Of a stretch of 64,000 nt of DNA, positions 9,248 to 18,414 are shown piece after piece (the first letter of the stretch is position 1; every line of letters begins with the position of its first letter). This stretch comes from CAYHWW01 sp964360145. Lineage in GTDB: Bacteria > Bdellovibrionota > UBA1018 > CAYHWW01. A program made the translations under genes and the position numbers. The DNA is taken from contig CAYHWW010000002.1 of assembly GCA_964360145.1 (NCBI GenBank), positions 11,196 through 75,195 on the forward strand. The letters are read 5' to 3'. The notes beneath the pieces were generated by a model. It was not told where the DNA came from. It did no database searches and worked only from the letters and a program-made list of their open reading frames with translations.

Positions 9248-9666
9248 TGATGCTGACACTGGAAGTTGTTACACCGACAAAACGCGTAGTATCCCCCGTG
9301 AGAGTGGAAACGGTTACTCTCATGGGTGCCCAGGGCGAGCTTACCATCTTGCCTGGTCATGCTCGTCTGGTGAGCAGCATGGAAACCGGTGTTCTCCGTT
9401 ACGAAACCGAGGGCCACAAGGAAAAGCAGACGGCTGTGATCACTAGTGGCTTCGTCGAAGTGAAAAACGACAAGGTGACTGTACTAGCCGAGACCATGGA
9501 AATGGCCCGCGAGATCGATGTCGAGCGTGCGAAAAAAGCCCAGACAAAGGCGGAAGAGCGCTTGAAGGACAAGGAGCTGGACCCGGATAGCTTCCGCAAG
9601 TATCAACTGAAGCTTCAGCGTGCGCTCATCCGTCAGCAGCTTGCCCGCGAACACAGCAGCTCGTAA
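9247..9666 (+). CDS. atpC: ATP synthase F1 subunit epsilon
   Basis: A 139 aa epsilon subunit with the N-terminal beta sandwich (LEVVTPTKRVVS, GAQGELTILPGHARLVS) and a C-terminal two-helix regulatory arm rich in Ala, Lys and Glu. It connects the gamma shaft to the c ring and can inhibit hydrolysis. ATG codons at 9247 and 9250 are both possible starts. Its TAA stop is the first three bases of the structured repeat that follows. Confidence 0.95.
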   Translation: MMLTLEVVTPTKRVVSPVRVETVTLMGAQGELTILPGHARLVSSMETGVLRYETEGHKEKQTAVITSGFVEVKNDKVTVLAETMEMAREIDVERAKKAQTKAEERLKDKELDPDSFRKYQLKLQRALIRQQLAREHSSS

Positions 9667-9790
9667 GGCTTGGTCTTTTGCCGCCTAGCTTCGTTGTCGT
9701 CGTCGCCCGCTCCACGCGGCGGGCAGGCAGCCCGCCTTGGTCGCCGGGCTCCTCCTCCGTCTCGCTAGTCGGCAAAATACCTTCGCCTTA
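9664..9790 (+). repeat. Structured ~126-bp intergenic repeat, copy A
   Basis: One of three copies of a dispersed element. Nested pairing seen here: foot TAAGGC (9664-9669) with GCCTTA (9785-9790); stem 1 of 18 positions (9672-9689 with 9764-9781, 16 paired); stem 2 GCCCG (9705-9709) with CGGGC (9745-9749); hairpin GGCGGGC (9718-9724) with GCCCGCC (9730-9736), loop AGGCA. Segments between stems (TTCGTTGTCGTCGTC, TCCACGC, TTGGTCG, TCCTCCTCCG) match the copies at 54.5 kb. The element starts on the atpC stop codon. Function unknown: REP-like DNA or 3'-UTR RNA. Confidence 0.85.
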
Positions 9791-9911
9791 TCTTGGATGC
9801 TGGTATTGCCGTGAGGATATCGGAAGTGTGGTGCATGGATTGCCGCACGGCGGCGTGACCGACGCTTGACCCGTTGCCAGGATGTTTCCAACAACATAGC
9901 CTATGAGTAGG

Positions 9912-9931
9912 CCCCAATTGACTGGGGTTTT
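9912..9931 (+). terminator. Possible weak intrinsic terminator
   Basis: CCCCA (9912-9916) can pair with TGGGG (9923-9927) and is followed by four T's. The 5-bp stem and short T tract make it weak. It lies after the ATP synthase operon and just upstream of the ribosome binding site of the next gene. Confidence 0.3.
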
Positions 9932-9956
9932 GTGCGGTCACGGAGGATCTTTGGCA

Positions 9957-12446
9957 GTGGTTCGCCCCAGAAAGGTGCGAAAACAGTCCGCAGTGCGAGC
10001 AACGACGTTGCTCTGCGCTGTTGTCGCATCTTACTGTGCTGCCGAGGCGACGCTTCATTGTGCTCAAAACCTCGCACGTCAGTGGCTGAAGCCCTCTCTT
10101 CCTCTTACTGCATTGAAGGGGCTGCCGCGGGGCAGTGTAGGCTTACGGTCTCCTGAAAGCCCCGCTATGCTCACTGCGCATTCCATTTCTGTGCGCTCTT
10201 ACCGAGTGATTCTGCCTCCTGCACCAAGCGAAAGCAGCGTGCCCCTCGTTGGTGCGGAGGTGGACTCTGGCGCGGCCCAAGGATTTGCTCTTCTCTCGCA
10301 GCAGTATGCCGAGGAGACCCAGCGGCTAGCCTACCGCCATCATCTTCTGTCCATGGAATGGCACAGCATTGCCCAGGCCCATCAAGCGGCCCGGCAGCAG
10401 CGTCGCATGGCTCGGAAAGCTCCGACGCAAAAGAGCGAAGAGCCCACTGAGGTGGTTCAAGCCAGTGCGGTTCATAAGCTGGCCCCATCACTGGAGATGA
10501 AAGTAGCATTAGCTGAGAAGCCGCAGCCCAGGGTTAAATCATCGCCGCACCTGAAGCTTGCCATGAACCTTGAGCCACTAGCGTCAATGAATACTCAGAC
10601 TGACCACTCAGTGGATTATCAAGGTCTCTTAAAGAGCCTCGCAATAGGAGAAGCGCCTCAGATCGAAGAGCTACAGCCGCCACTGGTTGAGGCCGCACCT
10701 CCGGCAGCTGAACCGGAGCAACAACAGATCGCAGAAATCCCCGCTGCTCCGGCGGAGTCGGTGACCGCTATTCAAACGGTCACCGAAGTGCATGGAACAC
10801 CCTCTGCATCGAAGGATGCTCTGAATACCCAGCCTGAGCATCCAGTGATGAATACTCAGGAATACGTCGCCCCCCAGTATGAGGAAGCACGGGTGGATTA
10901 TGGCAAGGCTGTGGCAGAGAATATCCAAAACTCCGCACCAACTATTATAGAGGCGGGCAATGTTGTTGCTGGTGCCTCTGCGTCTGAAGAGTCAGCCACC
11001 ATCCCCATGGTGGTTTCGGCGACACCGACGATTAGCTATCCCATCGTGATGGGCTTAATTGGTCCCCCTGCTCCTGCCGCTGCGGTCGCAGCGGCAGGAG
11101 CAGCAGCACCCCCTCCGGCAGCGCCCACGCCCACTGTAGATGTGGCACAACAAAAGACCACGGAACCGTCCGAAGAAGATCAAACCATTCTGGGCTTGGA
11201 TGGCGGCACCCCAAGTCCGCGTAAAACGACGCCCGCCGTGGAAGTTCAACCCCTCCCCGTGGACGGCTTCAGCGCCACCATCTCCGAGGCCTTCAGTGGC
11301 GGCAGCAGTGCAATCAGTGGCGCCTCAGCGCAAGTGCTCGGCTCACAGCAGGTTGTGCGGAGCGATGGCCGGGGACAAGCGCACTTCAAGGAAACAGGAC
11401 TCACCGGCGTCCTTCCCGTCATCATTCGCAAAGAGGGTTACCTCTGGCGCCGTGCGGACTTGCAGCCCAACAGAGAAATGTTCGTCGAATTGGTGTCCGA
11501 GAACGCCGCCCGCATGGCAGCACTGGCATCCGGCGATGCTCCCCGCGGGGACAGCGCATTCATGTTCATCCAGCTCGTCGACCCAGAAGGTAAAAACCTG
11601 TCTGGCTATACAGCGCGAATCATCAGCGCCGCGTCTCGCGACGCAGGGATATCTCCCCGCTATGTCGATGAGAACGGGGCGCCGCTCAAAGCGGGCAGCG
11701 CGACGAGCTCCCGCGGCCAACTGATTTTCCCCGCAGCGCCCCAGGGGGATTACATCCTTGTGGTAACAGATGCCGCGGGTCGCGACCGCGCTCCCCACCT
11801 GATGCATGTGGGTGCAGGCGAGGGCATCGTTCGAAAAGTGAGTTTGGGTCGCGCAGTGGGGATCCAGGGGCGCATTCTCAACGGTCAGCTCGCCAATGCC
11901 CCCTTCGCGGGCGCCACCGTACTTCTTTTCGGGACTGATGAAAGCGCAGCTACGGCGACCGCGGACAAGAACGGTCGTTTCAAGTTTTCCGGTCTATATG
12001 TAGATTGCGACGATCTGAACTATCTCCAGGTGGAGCGCGAAGGCATATACCGCAATCGGCTGGAGTATTCCTGCGGTGGCTCCGACTACTACGTGATGCC
12101 GAAAACTCGCGTTGACTCCTTGGCGGAGGAGGCGGGGATGGGCCTTAATCCCAACGCAGGCATCATTATTGGGCACGTCAGCATGGCTTTCAGCACCAAG
12201 GTGCAGCTCATCGGTCCCCAAGAGCTGGTGCCCGCCGAGAATCCCCGCGGCTATGACTTCTACTTTGAGAGGGATGGTATCATCAACCCCGGCCGGGACC
12301 GCACCTCACGCAGCGGTAACTTCATCCTCATGGATGCCCCCGGTGAAATGTCGTACATGCAGGTATTCGACAGGGCCAACAGCACAACCCGTCACATCAC
12401 CCCGATATTCACCGCGCCGAGCACCGTCAGCGTTATCGTGCGCTGA
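9957..12446 (+). CDS. Large exported protein with Pro/Ala-rich linker and carboxypeptidase-regulatory-like domains
   Basis: An 829 aa protein of unknown function. I chose GTG 9957 because GGAGG (9942-9946) lies 10 bases upstream and the product then starts with a basic n-region followed by a hydrophobic segment (ATTLLCAVVASYCAAEA), like a signal anchor; an ATG at 9903 in frame lacks a binding site. Residues ~70-430 are low complexity (Ala, Pro, Glu, Gln). The C-terminal ~400 residues contain Ig-like carboxypeptidase-regulatory-type repeats (e.g. GATVLLFGTDESAATATADKN... with DKNGRFKFSGLY). It is probably periplasmic or envelope-spanning. The 3' end overlaps the convergent transglycosylase gene by 14 bases. 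Confidence 0.65.
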   Translation: MVRPRKVRKQSAVRATTLLCAVVASYCAAEATLHCAQNLARQWLKPSLPLTALKGLPRGSVGLRSPESPAMLTAHSISVRSYRVILPPAPSESSVPLVGAEVDSGAAQGFALLSQQYAEETQRLAYRHHLLSMEWHSIAQAHQAARQQRRMARKAPTQKSEEPTEVVQASAVHKLAPSLEMKVALAEKPQPRVKSSPHLKLAMNLEPLASMNTQTDHSVDYQGLLKSLAIGEAPQIEELQPPLVEAAPPAAEPEQQQIAEIPAAPAESVTAIQTVTEVHGTPSASKDALNTQPEHPVMNTQEYVAPQYEEARVDYGKAVAENIQNSAPTIIEAGNVVAGASASEESATIPMVVSATPTISYPIVMGLIGPPAPAAAVAAAGAAAPPPAAPTPTVDVAQQKTTEPSEEDQTILGLDGGTPSPRKTTPAVEVQPLPVDGFSATISEAFSGGSSAISGASAQVLGSQQVVRSDGRGQAHFKETGLTGVLPVIIRKEGYLWRRADLQPNREMFVELVSENAARMAALASGDAPRGDSAFMFIQLVDPEGKNLSGYTARIISAASRDAGISPRYVDENGAPLKAGSATSSRGQLIFPAAPQGDYILVVTDAAGRDRAPHLMHVGAGEGIVRKVSLGRAVGIQGRILNGQLANAPFAGATVLLFGTDESAATATADKNGRFKFSGLYVDCDDLNYLQVEREGIYRNRLEYSCGGSDYYVMPKTRVDSLAEEAGMGLNPNAGIIIGHVSMAFSTKVQLIGPQELVPAENPRGYDFYFERDGIINPGRDRTSRSGNFILMDAPGEMSYMQVFDRANSTTRHITPIFTAPSTVSVIVR

Positions 12447-13746
12447 TTTCACGGATAGCGAAGGGGATTACAACCCTTGTGCCTTTGGGCAGGCGGCGCT
12501 TCAAGTCGAAGATGTCTGGATTGAAAGTTTTTACGGCATCTAACGGCGCCTGATGGAAGGCCGCCACCTCAAACACGCTTTGGGGCGCCGTCAACTTTAC
12601 GATCTGCACGCGGTAGGAGCTGCTGGATGCGGGCATGTGGTAAAGACGATCCTGGTAAACTTCGGCATGAACAATGGCGAGGAACTCCGCGAAGTAATTG
12701 CGACTGGCGTAACCCAGGGGCGATTGTTTGTTGCGGGCATCAAGCAGTTTCGCGATATTTTTCACGCCATACTGGTGGCGAATTTTCACCAGGTTGCGAG
12801 CGCCGTGGTTGTAGGCGATGACGGAAAGAGCGATATCGCCCAGGATACGCATGTTGCGTTTGAACATGCGCGTGGCGGCATGGGCGGACTTAATGGGTGA
12901 GAGGCGTTCATCGATGCCCGCCCTTTCATCAACGATCATGTATTCTTGGGCGGACTTGACCAAGAATTGCCAAACACCCACCGCGGAGGCCTTCGACTCG
13001 GCGGTGATCTGAAAAGAGGACTCAAGGAGTGGTAACCGCGAGAGCTGCACGGGGAGGCCAGCCTCCCGGAAGATGTCTTCCATGGGTTTCATGAAGGGGC
13101 GGCTGGCGCGGATACCGCGGTAAATATAGTCGCGTTGGCCCTTTTGAGTCTTGATGTTGGCAAGCGTCCGTCGCCAGTGCGAAGCTTTGCATCGCCCCCA
13201 GAGTTGCAAGGCGCGAGAGCCAGGGGCACCGACCTTGAACTGAGCCTTGGGGTTGCGGGCGAGAATGCCAAGGTCGTGGCGTAAGGCATCCAGCATCGAC
13301 TGAAGGCGCCTCTTGGACATGATTTCAATGCCGATGGCGCCCATGCCGCGGGCCATGAATTCCCGGGCGTCCTGCACGGCATAGATTTTATCTGGGCTTT
13401 CTTTGTCGAAAACCACCGTTTGCATGCTGGAGTAACGGGCATAAATCTTGAGCCAAAACGCAACATGGCCCTCTAAGCCAGCGGGCACCTTGAACTCAGG
13501 CTCCACCCGATTTTCGGGATCGACCAGCACTTCGGCCAGGTCCTTTGTAGAAACATCCAAGTAGAGGGGGTCAGACTCCGGCGCCTTATATTGGTCAGAA
13601 GCCTCGGGAAAGAGAAGATCCATATCCGCCGCCCGCATGGGAGCCCCATCCCCCGGGGGGAGGGTTGACGAGCGGCCAGGTACGGCGAACAGGAGGCAAA
13701 TCGCGCAAGTCATTGTAACCAATAGGGGGACGCGGGTTTGCTCCAT
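12433..13746 (-). CDS. MltD-like lytic murein transglycosylase (SLT domain, LysM-like C-terminus)
   Basis: A 437 aa protein that should cleave peptidoglycan glycan strands with 1,6-anhydro product formation. It has an N-terminal signal peptide (VTMTCAICLLFAVPG) and a ~180-residue family-specific region. The SLT domain has the catalytic Glu242 in LPLLESSF, then SAVGVWQFLVKSA and VIAYNHGARNL. The C-terminus resembles a single LysM unit (FEVAAFHQAPLDAVKTFN). The domain order fits MltD-type enzymes. It is alone on the minus strand and converges on the preceding gene. Confidence 0.85.
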   Translation of the reverse strand: MEQTRVPLLVTMTCAICLLFAVPGRSSTLPPGDGAPMRAADMDLLFPEASDQYKAPESDPLYLDVSTKDLAEVLVDPENRVEPEFKVPAGLEGHVAFWLKIYARYSSMQTVVFDKESPDKIYAVQDAREFMARGMGAIGIEIMSKRRLQSMLDALRHDLGILARNPKAQFKVGAPGSRALQLWGRCKASHWRRTLANIKTQKGQRDYIYRGIRASRPFMKPMEDIFREAGLPVQLSRLPLLESSFQITAESKASAVGVWQFLVKSAQEYMIVDERAGIDERLSPIKSAHAATRMFKRNMRILGDIALSVIAYNHGARNLVKIRHQYGVKNIAKLLDARNKQSPLGYASRNYFAEFLAIVHAEVYQDRLYHMPASSSSYRVQIVKLTAPQSVFEVAAFHQAPLDAVKTFNPDIFDLKRRLPKGTRVVIPFAIREISAR

Positions 13747-13863
13747 GACTCAATGTAGAGCAAGGAGCCTGCCAACCGGAGTCAGGCTAACCCCTTGTCA
13801 GAAAAGGGTTTTTCTTGTACTTACTCACTAGCTTTCGTACGTCTGTCAAAGGAGTAGACACCC

Positions 13864-14091
13864 ATGACCGAGCCCCGGCTGGAAGATCATCTCAAGCGTT
13901 TAAGCGAGATCGTTCGCACCCTGGAACAGAATGAGGCGCCACTGGAAGAGTCCCTCAAGCTCTTTGAAGAGGGCGTGGGCTTGGTGAGGGCCTGCCATTC
14001 CAAGTTGTCCGATGCGGAGCGGAAAATCGAAGTTTTGACAAAGGTCTCCGCCGACGGAGTGGAGTCCCGCCCTTACAGCAACACGCCGTGA
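13864..14091 (+). CDS. xseB: Exodeoxyribonuclease VII small subunit
   Basis: A 75 aa protein with the family core LEQNEAPLEESLKLFEEGVGLV followed by a second helix; several copies bind one XseA to form the single-strand exonuclease. The ATG has a good AAAGGAG site upstream (around 13850). Its TGA stop overlaps the GTG start of tlyA (GTGA). The large subunit xseA is not in this window. Confidence 0.92.
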   Translation: MTEPRLEDHLKRLSEIVRTLEQNEAPLEESLKLFEEGVGLVRACHSKLSDAERKIEVLTKVSADGVESRPYSNTP

Positions 14092-14816
14092 AAGTACGCG
14101 TAGACGTTCTCGTTGTTGAGCAGGGATTGGCCCCGACGCGGGAAAAAGCCCAGGCCATGATTTTGGCTGGGCAGATTTTGAGCGGTGATCGCCTTCTGGA
14201 TAAACCAGGGATAAAAATCAATAAGGACACCCCGCTGAGGACACGGGGCAAAGTAGATCACTACGTTGGTCGAGGGGCACACAAGCTTAAGCATGCCCTG
14301 GTGCAATTCAAGATCGATCTTCAGGGCGCGGTCTGTCTGGACGTAGGCGCATCCACCGGCGGCTTTTCTCAAGTCTGCCTGGAGGCAGGCGCTCGAAAGG
14401 TCTACGCGCTGGATGTGGGACACAATCAATTGGACTGGTCACTGCGCAATGACGCCCGCGTGGTTTCAATGGAGGGAGTGAATATTCGTACGGCGCCACA
14501 GGGCCTCCTGCCGGAGAGGATGGACTTTGCCTGTATTGATACCTCTTTTATCTCTCTGAAGCTTGTCCTAGAGCCCGCCGCTCGTTTTGTGAGGACGGGA
14601 GGCACCATCGTGGCGCTCATTAAGCCCCAGCACGAAGTTGGAAAAGACAACGTGGGCAAGGGCGGGATTGTGAAGGATGGAGAACTTCACGGGCAGGTTA
14701 CCGATGCAATATCTGCCTATGCACAATTGATTGGTCTCGCTGTGGCCGGGTTGGTAGAATCTCCAATACGTGGGACTACGGGAAATAAAGAGTTTCTCAT
14801 CTGCCTTCAGAAGTAG
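14088..14816 (+). CDS. tlyA: TlyA family rRNA 2'-O-methyltransferase (S4 plus FtsJ-like domain)
   Basis: A 242 aa protein with an N-terminal S4 RNA-binding domain (RVDVLVVEQGLAPTREKAQAM) and a Rossmann methyltransferase domain with CLDVGASTGGFSQVCLEAGA. A KDK-type catalytic tetrad is suggested by the spaced Lys/Asp residues. TlyA proteins methylate ribose of C1409 (16S) and/or C1920 (23S) and were once called hemolysins. The GTG start overlaps the xseB stop by 4 bases; xseB-tlyA pairing is common. The 3' end overlaps the next ORF by 47 bases if that ORF starts at 14770. Confidence 0.9.
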   Translation: MKVRVDVLVVEQGLAPTREKAQAMILAGQILSGDRLLDKPGIKINKDTPLRTRGKVDHYVGRGAHKLKHALVQFKIDLQGAVCLDVGASTGGFSQVCLEAGARKVYALDVGHNQLDWSLRNDARVVSMEGVNIRTAPQGLLPERMDFACIDTSFISLKLVLEPAARFVRTGGTIVALIKPQHEVGKDNVGKGGIVKDGELHGQVTDAISAYAQLIGLAVAGLVESPIRGTTGNKEFLICLQK

Positions 14817-15750
14817 GGGGAGGGTTGCCACCCTCGTCCTCGCTTGGACTGTCGCGTTGTCATCGTGTGGTCACACGCCCACAAAGGCCGAGCCGGAAGC
14901 GTCACAGCCCGAGCCACGGCCGGTCGTTCAGGTTTATGAAAATCCCGTGGGACCCGAGCCGCCATTGGGGCCCATGCCGCCGGAGGGATTTTCGCCAGAG
15001 AAGGGTTATGTTCTGGTTCTGGGCCCAGGGATGTTCCGCGCCATGGCTTATGTGGGCGTATTGAAAGAACTGAGCTCCCGCGGTGTCCGGGTTAACGCAA
15101 TTGTGGGCACGGAAATGGGCGCGGTCGTCGGTGCTCTCTTCGCGCTGAAGGGAGCGGCGAGCATGGAATGGATCATGACCAAGCTCAAGAAGGATGCCTT
15201 CAGTGATGTGCCGTTCATCACCATGGGAGAAAAAGAAGCCAAGGGAGATTCCGTGAGCGGGTTTCTCAGAAGCAACATGCGCGGTGCCCGGCTAGAACAG
15301 TTGAAGACCCCGGTCTATGTGACTTTGGCGGATGCGGAGGGAAAGCCACAGCCGCTCGTATCCCAGGGGATCTTGGCGGAAGTGCTGCGCGACGCTGTGG
15401 CCACCACCGGGCTGATGAAGCCCAGGCACAAGCACGCGCTGCGATCCGCCGTGGATGCAGCGCCCTTTCCCATAGCCGAGGCGAAGGCTCTGGGGCTGGG
15501 ACGTGTGGTGGCTGTAGATGTGCTGACGCCGCCCGCGCCGCCGGAGGAGGAGGGCGGATTCGAGGAAAAAACATTCAACGTCATGAAACGTTCTCGGGAG
15601 CTCGCGGAAGGGCCCCTGAAAGACGCCGATACCGTCATACACGTGCCCGTGGAAGGCATCAGCTACCTCTCCATTGAAAACCGCGCGGAGTTGGCTTATC
15701 GAGGCCGCGCTGCAGCCGTAAAATGGGCAGATGAGGAGGGCTTGAGATGA
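14770..15750 (+). CDS. Patatin-like lipoprotein lacking the catalytic serine
   Basis: A 326 aa protein with a lipoprotein signal (LSSC, Cys33) and a patatin-like fold: a glycine-rich loop (LGPGMFRAMAYVGVLKEL), then IVGTEMGAVVGALFALKG where active patatins have G-x-S-x-G. Here the nucleophile position is Glu115 (codon GAA). The DG/A-type Asp is present (AVDAAPFP). It is therefore likely a non-hydrolytic homologue in the outer membrane or periplasm. The GTG start at 14770 is uncertain because no clear binding site precedes it, but the signal peptide needs roughly this start. Its stop overlaps the PBP gene (ATGA), so the two may be co-expressed. Confidence 0.75.
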   Translation: MGLREIKSFSSAFRSRGRVATLVLAWTVALSSCGHTPTKAEPEASQPEPRPVVQVYENPVGPEPPLGPMPPEGFSPEKGYVLVLGPGMFRAMAYVGVLKELSSRGVRVNAIVGTEMGAVVGALFALKGAASMEWIMTKLKKDAFSDVPFITMGEKEAKGDSVSGFLRSNMRGARLEQLKTPVYVTLADAEGKPQPLVSQGILAEVLRDAVATTGLMKPRHKHALRSAVDAAPFPIAEAKALGLGRVVAVDVLTPPAPPEEEGGFEEKTFNVMKRSRELAEGPLKDADTVIHVPVEGISYLSIENRAELAYRGRAAAVKWADEEGLR

Positions 15751-18353
15751 ATGCTCTTTTCAATGTCTTGAAATATTTTTTCATGGTGATGGTGACGGGA
15801 ACAATCCTGACGTCCATTTTGGGGGCGGTATTCTTCCTGCATTTTTCCCAAGACGTGCCCATGCTGGAAAGCATTGCGGACTATAGGCCAGCCATTGTCA
15901 CCCGAGTGCTTGGCAAGGGCGGGGTTCTCGTGGGCGAATTCTCGGAAGAGCGCCGTATCATCGTGTCCGCGGACCAAATCCCTGACAAAGTGGTGAATTG
16001 CTTCGTCGCTGCCGAAGATGATCGGTTCTTTGAGCACCAGGGTATCGATTTCCTCGGCATGCTGAGGGCAGCGGTGGTGAATTTCCGTGCGGGTCATGTG
16101 GTGCAAGGTGGCAGCACCATCACGCAGCAGGTGGCGAAGAGCTTGCTTCTCACGCCGGAGAGGAGCTTCACCAGAAAGCTGCGGGAAGTCATCATAGCCA
16201 GCCGCATGGAGAAAAACCTTACAAAGAAAGAGATTCTTTATCTCTACCTGAACCAGATTTACTTCGGCGAAGGCGCCCATGGCGTTGAGGTTGCGGCGCG
16301 TACATATTTCAACAAGCAGGCGAAAGACCTCACGCTTCCTGAGGCAGCAGTGCTGGCTGGTTTACCACAGGCGCCGAGCCGTTATTCGCCGCTGCAAAAT
16401 CCGAAGAGAGCCAAGGAGCGACAACAGTACGTGCTCCATCGCTTGAAAGAAAATGGCGGCATCAACGAAAGCGAGTATCAAAAGGCCATTGCGGAGCCCG
16501 TGCGCATCTATCTATCCAAGGACTTGAATAAGGCGATCGCGCCCTATTATGTGGAGCACGTACGCAAGCATGTGCTCGAAAAATACGGCAAGGATCAGCT
16601 CTATCAGGGTGGCCTCGTTATTCAGACGCCCATCGACCCAGAACTGTCTTTGAGGGCCGCGCTATCTGTTCAGGAAGGGCTCCGCAACGTGGATAAGCGC
16701 CATGGTTATCGCGGTCCATTGGGCAAGGCTAAGAGCAAGAGCGACTGGCCCGCCGCTCTGGAAGACATTTCCGCCAAAAATCTTGAGAAAAAATTCCCAT
16801 TCCGTGTGCTCTTGCCCGGAGGGTTCCATGCCACGGACCTCACGCAATACATCGCGGACTACAAAGGTCCCATGGACGCCCTCTCCGACAAGGGGATCTA
16901 CGAGGCTCTCGTTGTCGATGTTAATGATACCAAGAAAGAAGCCAGGGTGGACCTCGGCATCATCCGGGCCTCGTTGCCGCTCGATAAGATGCGTTGGGCC
17001 ATTCCGGTCAAGGCAGGAGCCGTGCCTGGTCCCGGTGAGGTTGTGAATCGGGTGGGTCAAGCGCTTCACGTAGGTGATCGGATCTTGGTGCGAATGGAAG
17101 AGAAGCAGCCCGCCAACGGTGGAATGCCCCTGGTTTCCCTAGAGCAGTTGCCAGACGTTCAGGGCGCCCTGCTCTCCATGGATAACGTCACTGGTGAAGT
17201 CGTAGCCATGGTTGGAGGCTACGATTTCGAGACCAGTGAATTTAATCGAGCCATGCAGGCTGAGCGGCAGCCAGGCTCAGCCTACAAGCCCGTGATCTAC
17301 TCCGCCGCCGTGGATCGGGGCTACACCGCCACAACGATCATCCAAGACTCTCCGCTGATATTTCGATCGGCGGACAATGAGGCCTGGAAGCCAGTGAATT
17401 ACGACGAGCACTTCTCTGGTGACACTACGTTTCGGGTCGCGCTCATCAAGTCCATGAATGTTCCCACCATCAAGATCGTTCAGGACATCACCATTCCGTA
17501 CCTCATCAATTACTCGAGGCGCCTCGGCTTCACCAAGAACCTCAACCCCGATTATTCCATCGCCCTAGGCTCATCCTCCTCCACGCTGCTTGATCTTACG
17601 AGAATCTATGCCATCTATCCCCGTGGTGGGCGAAAGGTGCGACCCCTCTTCATCAACCGCGTACTGGATCGCGACGGAAAAATTCTGGAGGAGGCTACAC
17701 CTAATTTGCCGCAGCCACCGGTGACGCCAGTGTTGGCTGCTGCCCCTAAGCCCGTTTTTGTCGCCGGCCAGCTGCAGGCGGAGGCGGAGCGTGGTGATGC
17801 ACCTGCCATTCCTGAGTGGTTGGCGGACCCCAGTGATCCCGACCGCGTCATGGACCCCCGCACGGCCTATGTCATGACCCACCTTATGAATGAGGTGGCC
17901 ACAACGGGCACCGGTGCTGAGGCGAAAAATCTCAAACGCGCCGCGGCAGGGAAAACAGGCACCACGAACGAATACATGGACGCATGGTTCATGGGTTTTA
18001 CTCCGCATGTGACCACTGGCGCGTGGGTGGGTTTTGATTCTTTGCGCAGCCTGGGCCCCCGTGGCACTGGTGGCGGAACGGCACTGCCCATTTGGCTCGA
18101 CTACATGCAAGAAGCCGTGAAGAACTATCCCGACGTGGGTTTTAGCGTGCCTCAAGGCATTGCGTTCAACTATGTCAATGGCAACACAGGGCGCTTGGTG
18201 AGCGCCACGACGCCGGGTGCCGTCAAGGAAGCATTCATTGAAGGCACGGAACCTGCACGTAATGGTGGTGGAAGCCGCACGGGTGCGGCACATCCTGCCG
18301 GAGGAGGGGACGATTCTCACCAGGAGGATTTCCTCAAAGAAGACTTTCAGTAA
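15747..18353 (+). CDS. Class A penicillin-binding protein (PBP1A type)
   Basis: An 868 aa bifunctional peptidoglycan synthase. An N-terminal membrane anchor (about residues 10-33) is followed by the GT51 transglycosylase domain with catalytic Glu90 in AAEDDRFFEHQGID and GGSTITQQVAKSL. A linker/OB-like region precedes the transpeptidase domain with Ser511 in PGSAYKPV and K736-TGT in AAGKTGTTNEYMDAWF. Length and order fit PBP1A. Translation is coupled to the upstream patatin-like lipoprotein by a 4-base overlap, which hints that the lipoprotein might assist this enzyme; that link is inference. Confidence 0.93.
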   Translation: MNALFNVLKYFFMVMVTGTILTSILGAVFFLHFSQDVPMLESIADYRPAIVTRVLGKGGVLVGEFSEERRIIVSADQIPDKVVNCFVAAEDDRFFEHQGIDFLGMLRAAVVNFRAGHVVQGGSTITQQVAKSLLLTPERSFTRKLREVIIASRMEKNLTKKEILYLYLNQIYFGEGAHGVEVAARTYFNKQAKDLTLPEAAVLAGLPQAPSRYSPLQNPKRAKERQQYVLHRLKENGGINESEYQKAIAEPVRIYLSKDLNKAIAPYYVEHVRKHVLEKYGKDQLYQGGLVIQTPIDPELSLRAALSVQEGLRNVDKRHGYRGPLGKAKSKSDWPAALEDISAKNLEKKFPFRVLLPGGFHATDLTQYIADYKGPMDALSDKGIYEALVVDVNDTKKEARVDLGIIRASLPLDKMRWAIPVKAGAVPGPGEVVNRVGQALHVGDRILVRMEEKQPANGGMPLVSLEQLPDVQGALLSMDNVTGEVVAMVGGYDFETSEFNRAMQAERQPGSAYKPVIYSAAVDRGYTATTIIQDSPLIFRSADNEAWKPVNYDEHFSGDTTFRVALIKSMNVPTIKIVQDITIPYLINYSRRLGFTKNLNPDYSIALGSSSSTLLDLTRIYAIYPRGGRKVRPLFINRVLDRDGKILEEATPNLPQPPVTPVLAAAPKPVFVAGQLQAEAERGDAPAIPEWLADPSDPDRVMDPRTAYVMTHLMNEVATTGTGAEAKNLKRAAAGKTGTTNEYMDAWFMGFTPHVTTGAWVGFDSLRSLGPRGTGGGTALPIWLDYMQEAVKNYPDVGFSVPQGIAFNYVNGNTGRLVSATTPGAVKEAFIEGTEPARNGGGSRTGAAHPAGGGDDSHQEDFLKEDFQ

Positions 18354-18414
18354 GATTAAACCAGCGGCCGATCAATGAATGAACGGCCATTTTATGAAAC
18401 CAGGACGGTGAACC

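Noticed and set aside
9678..9869. 63 aa frame with a run of Val residues inside repeat copy A, and similar frames at 54508-54960
   Set aside because: They run through the structured repeat in unrelated frames, have no binding site, and the base changes between copies follow the stems rather than codons.
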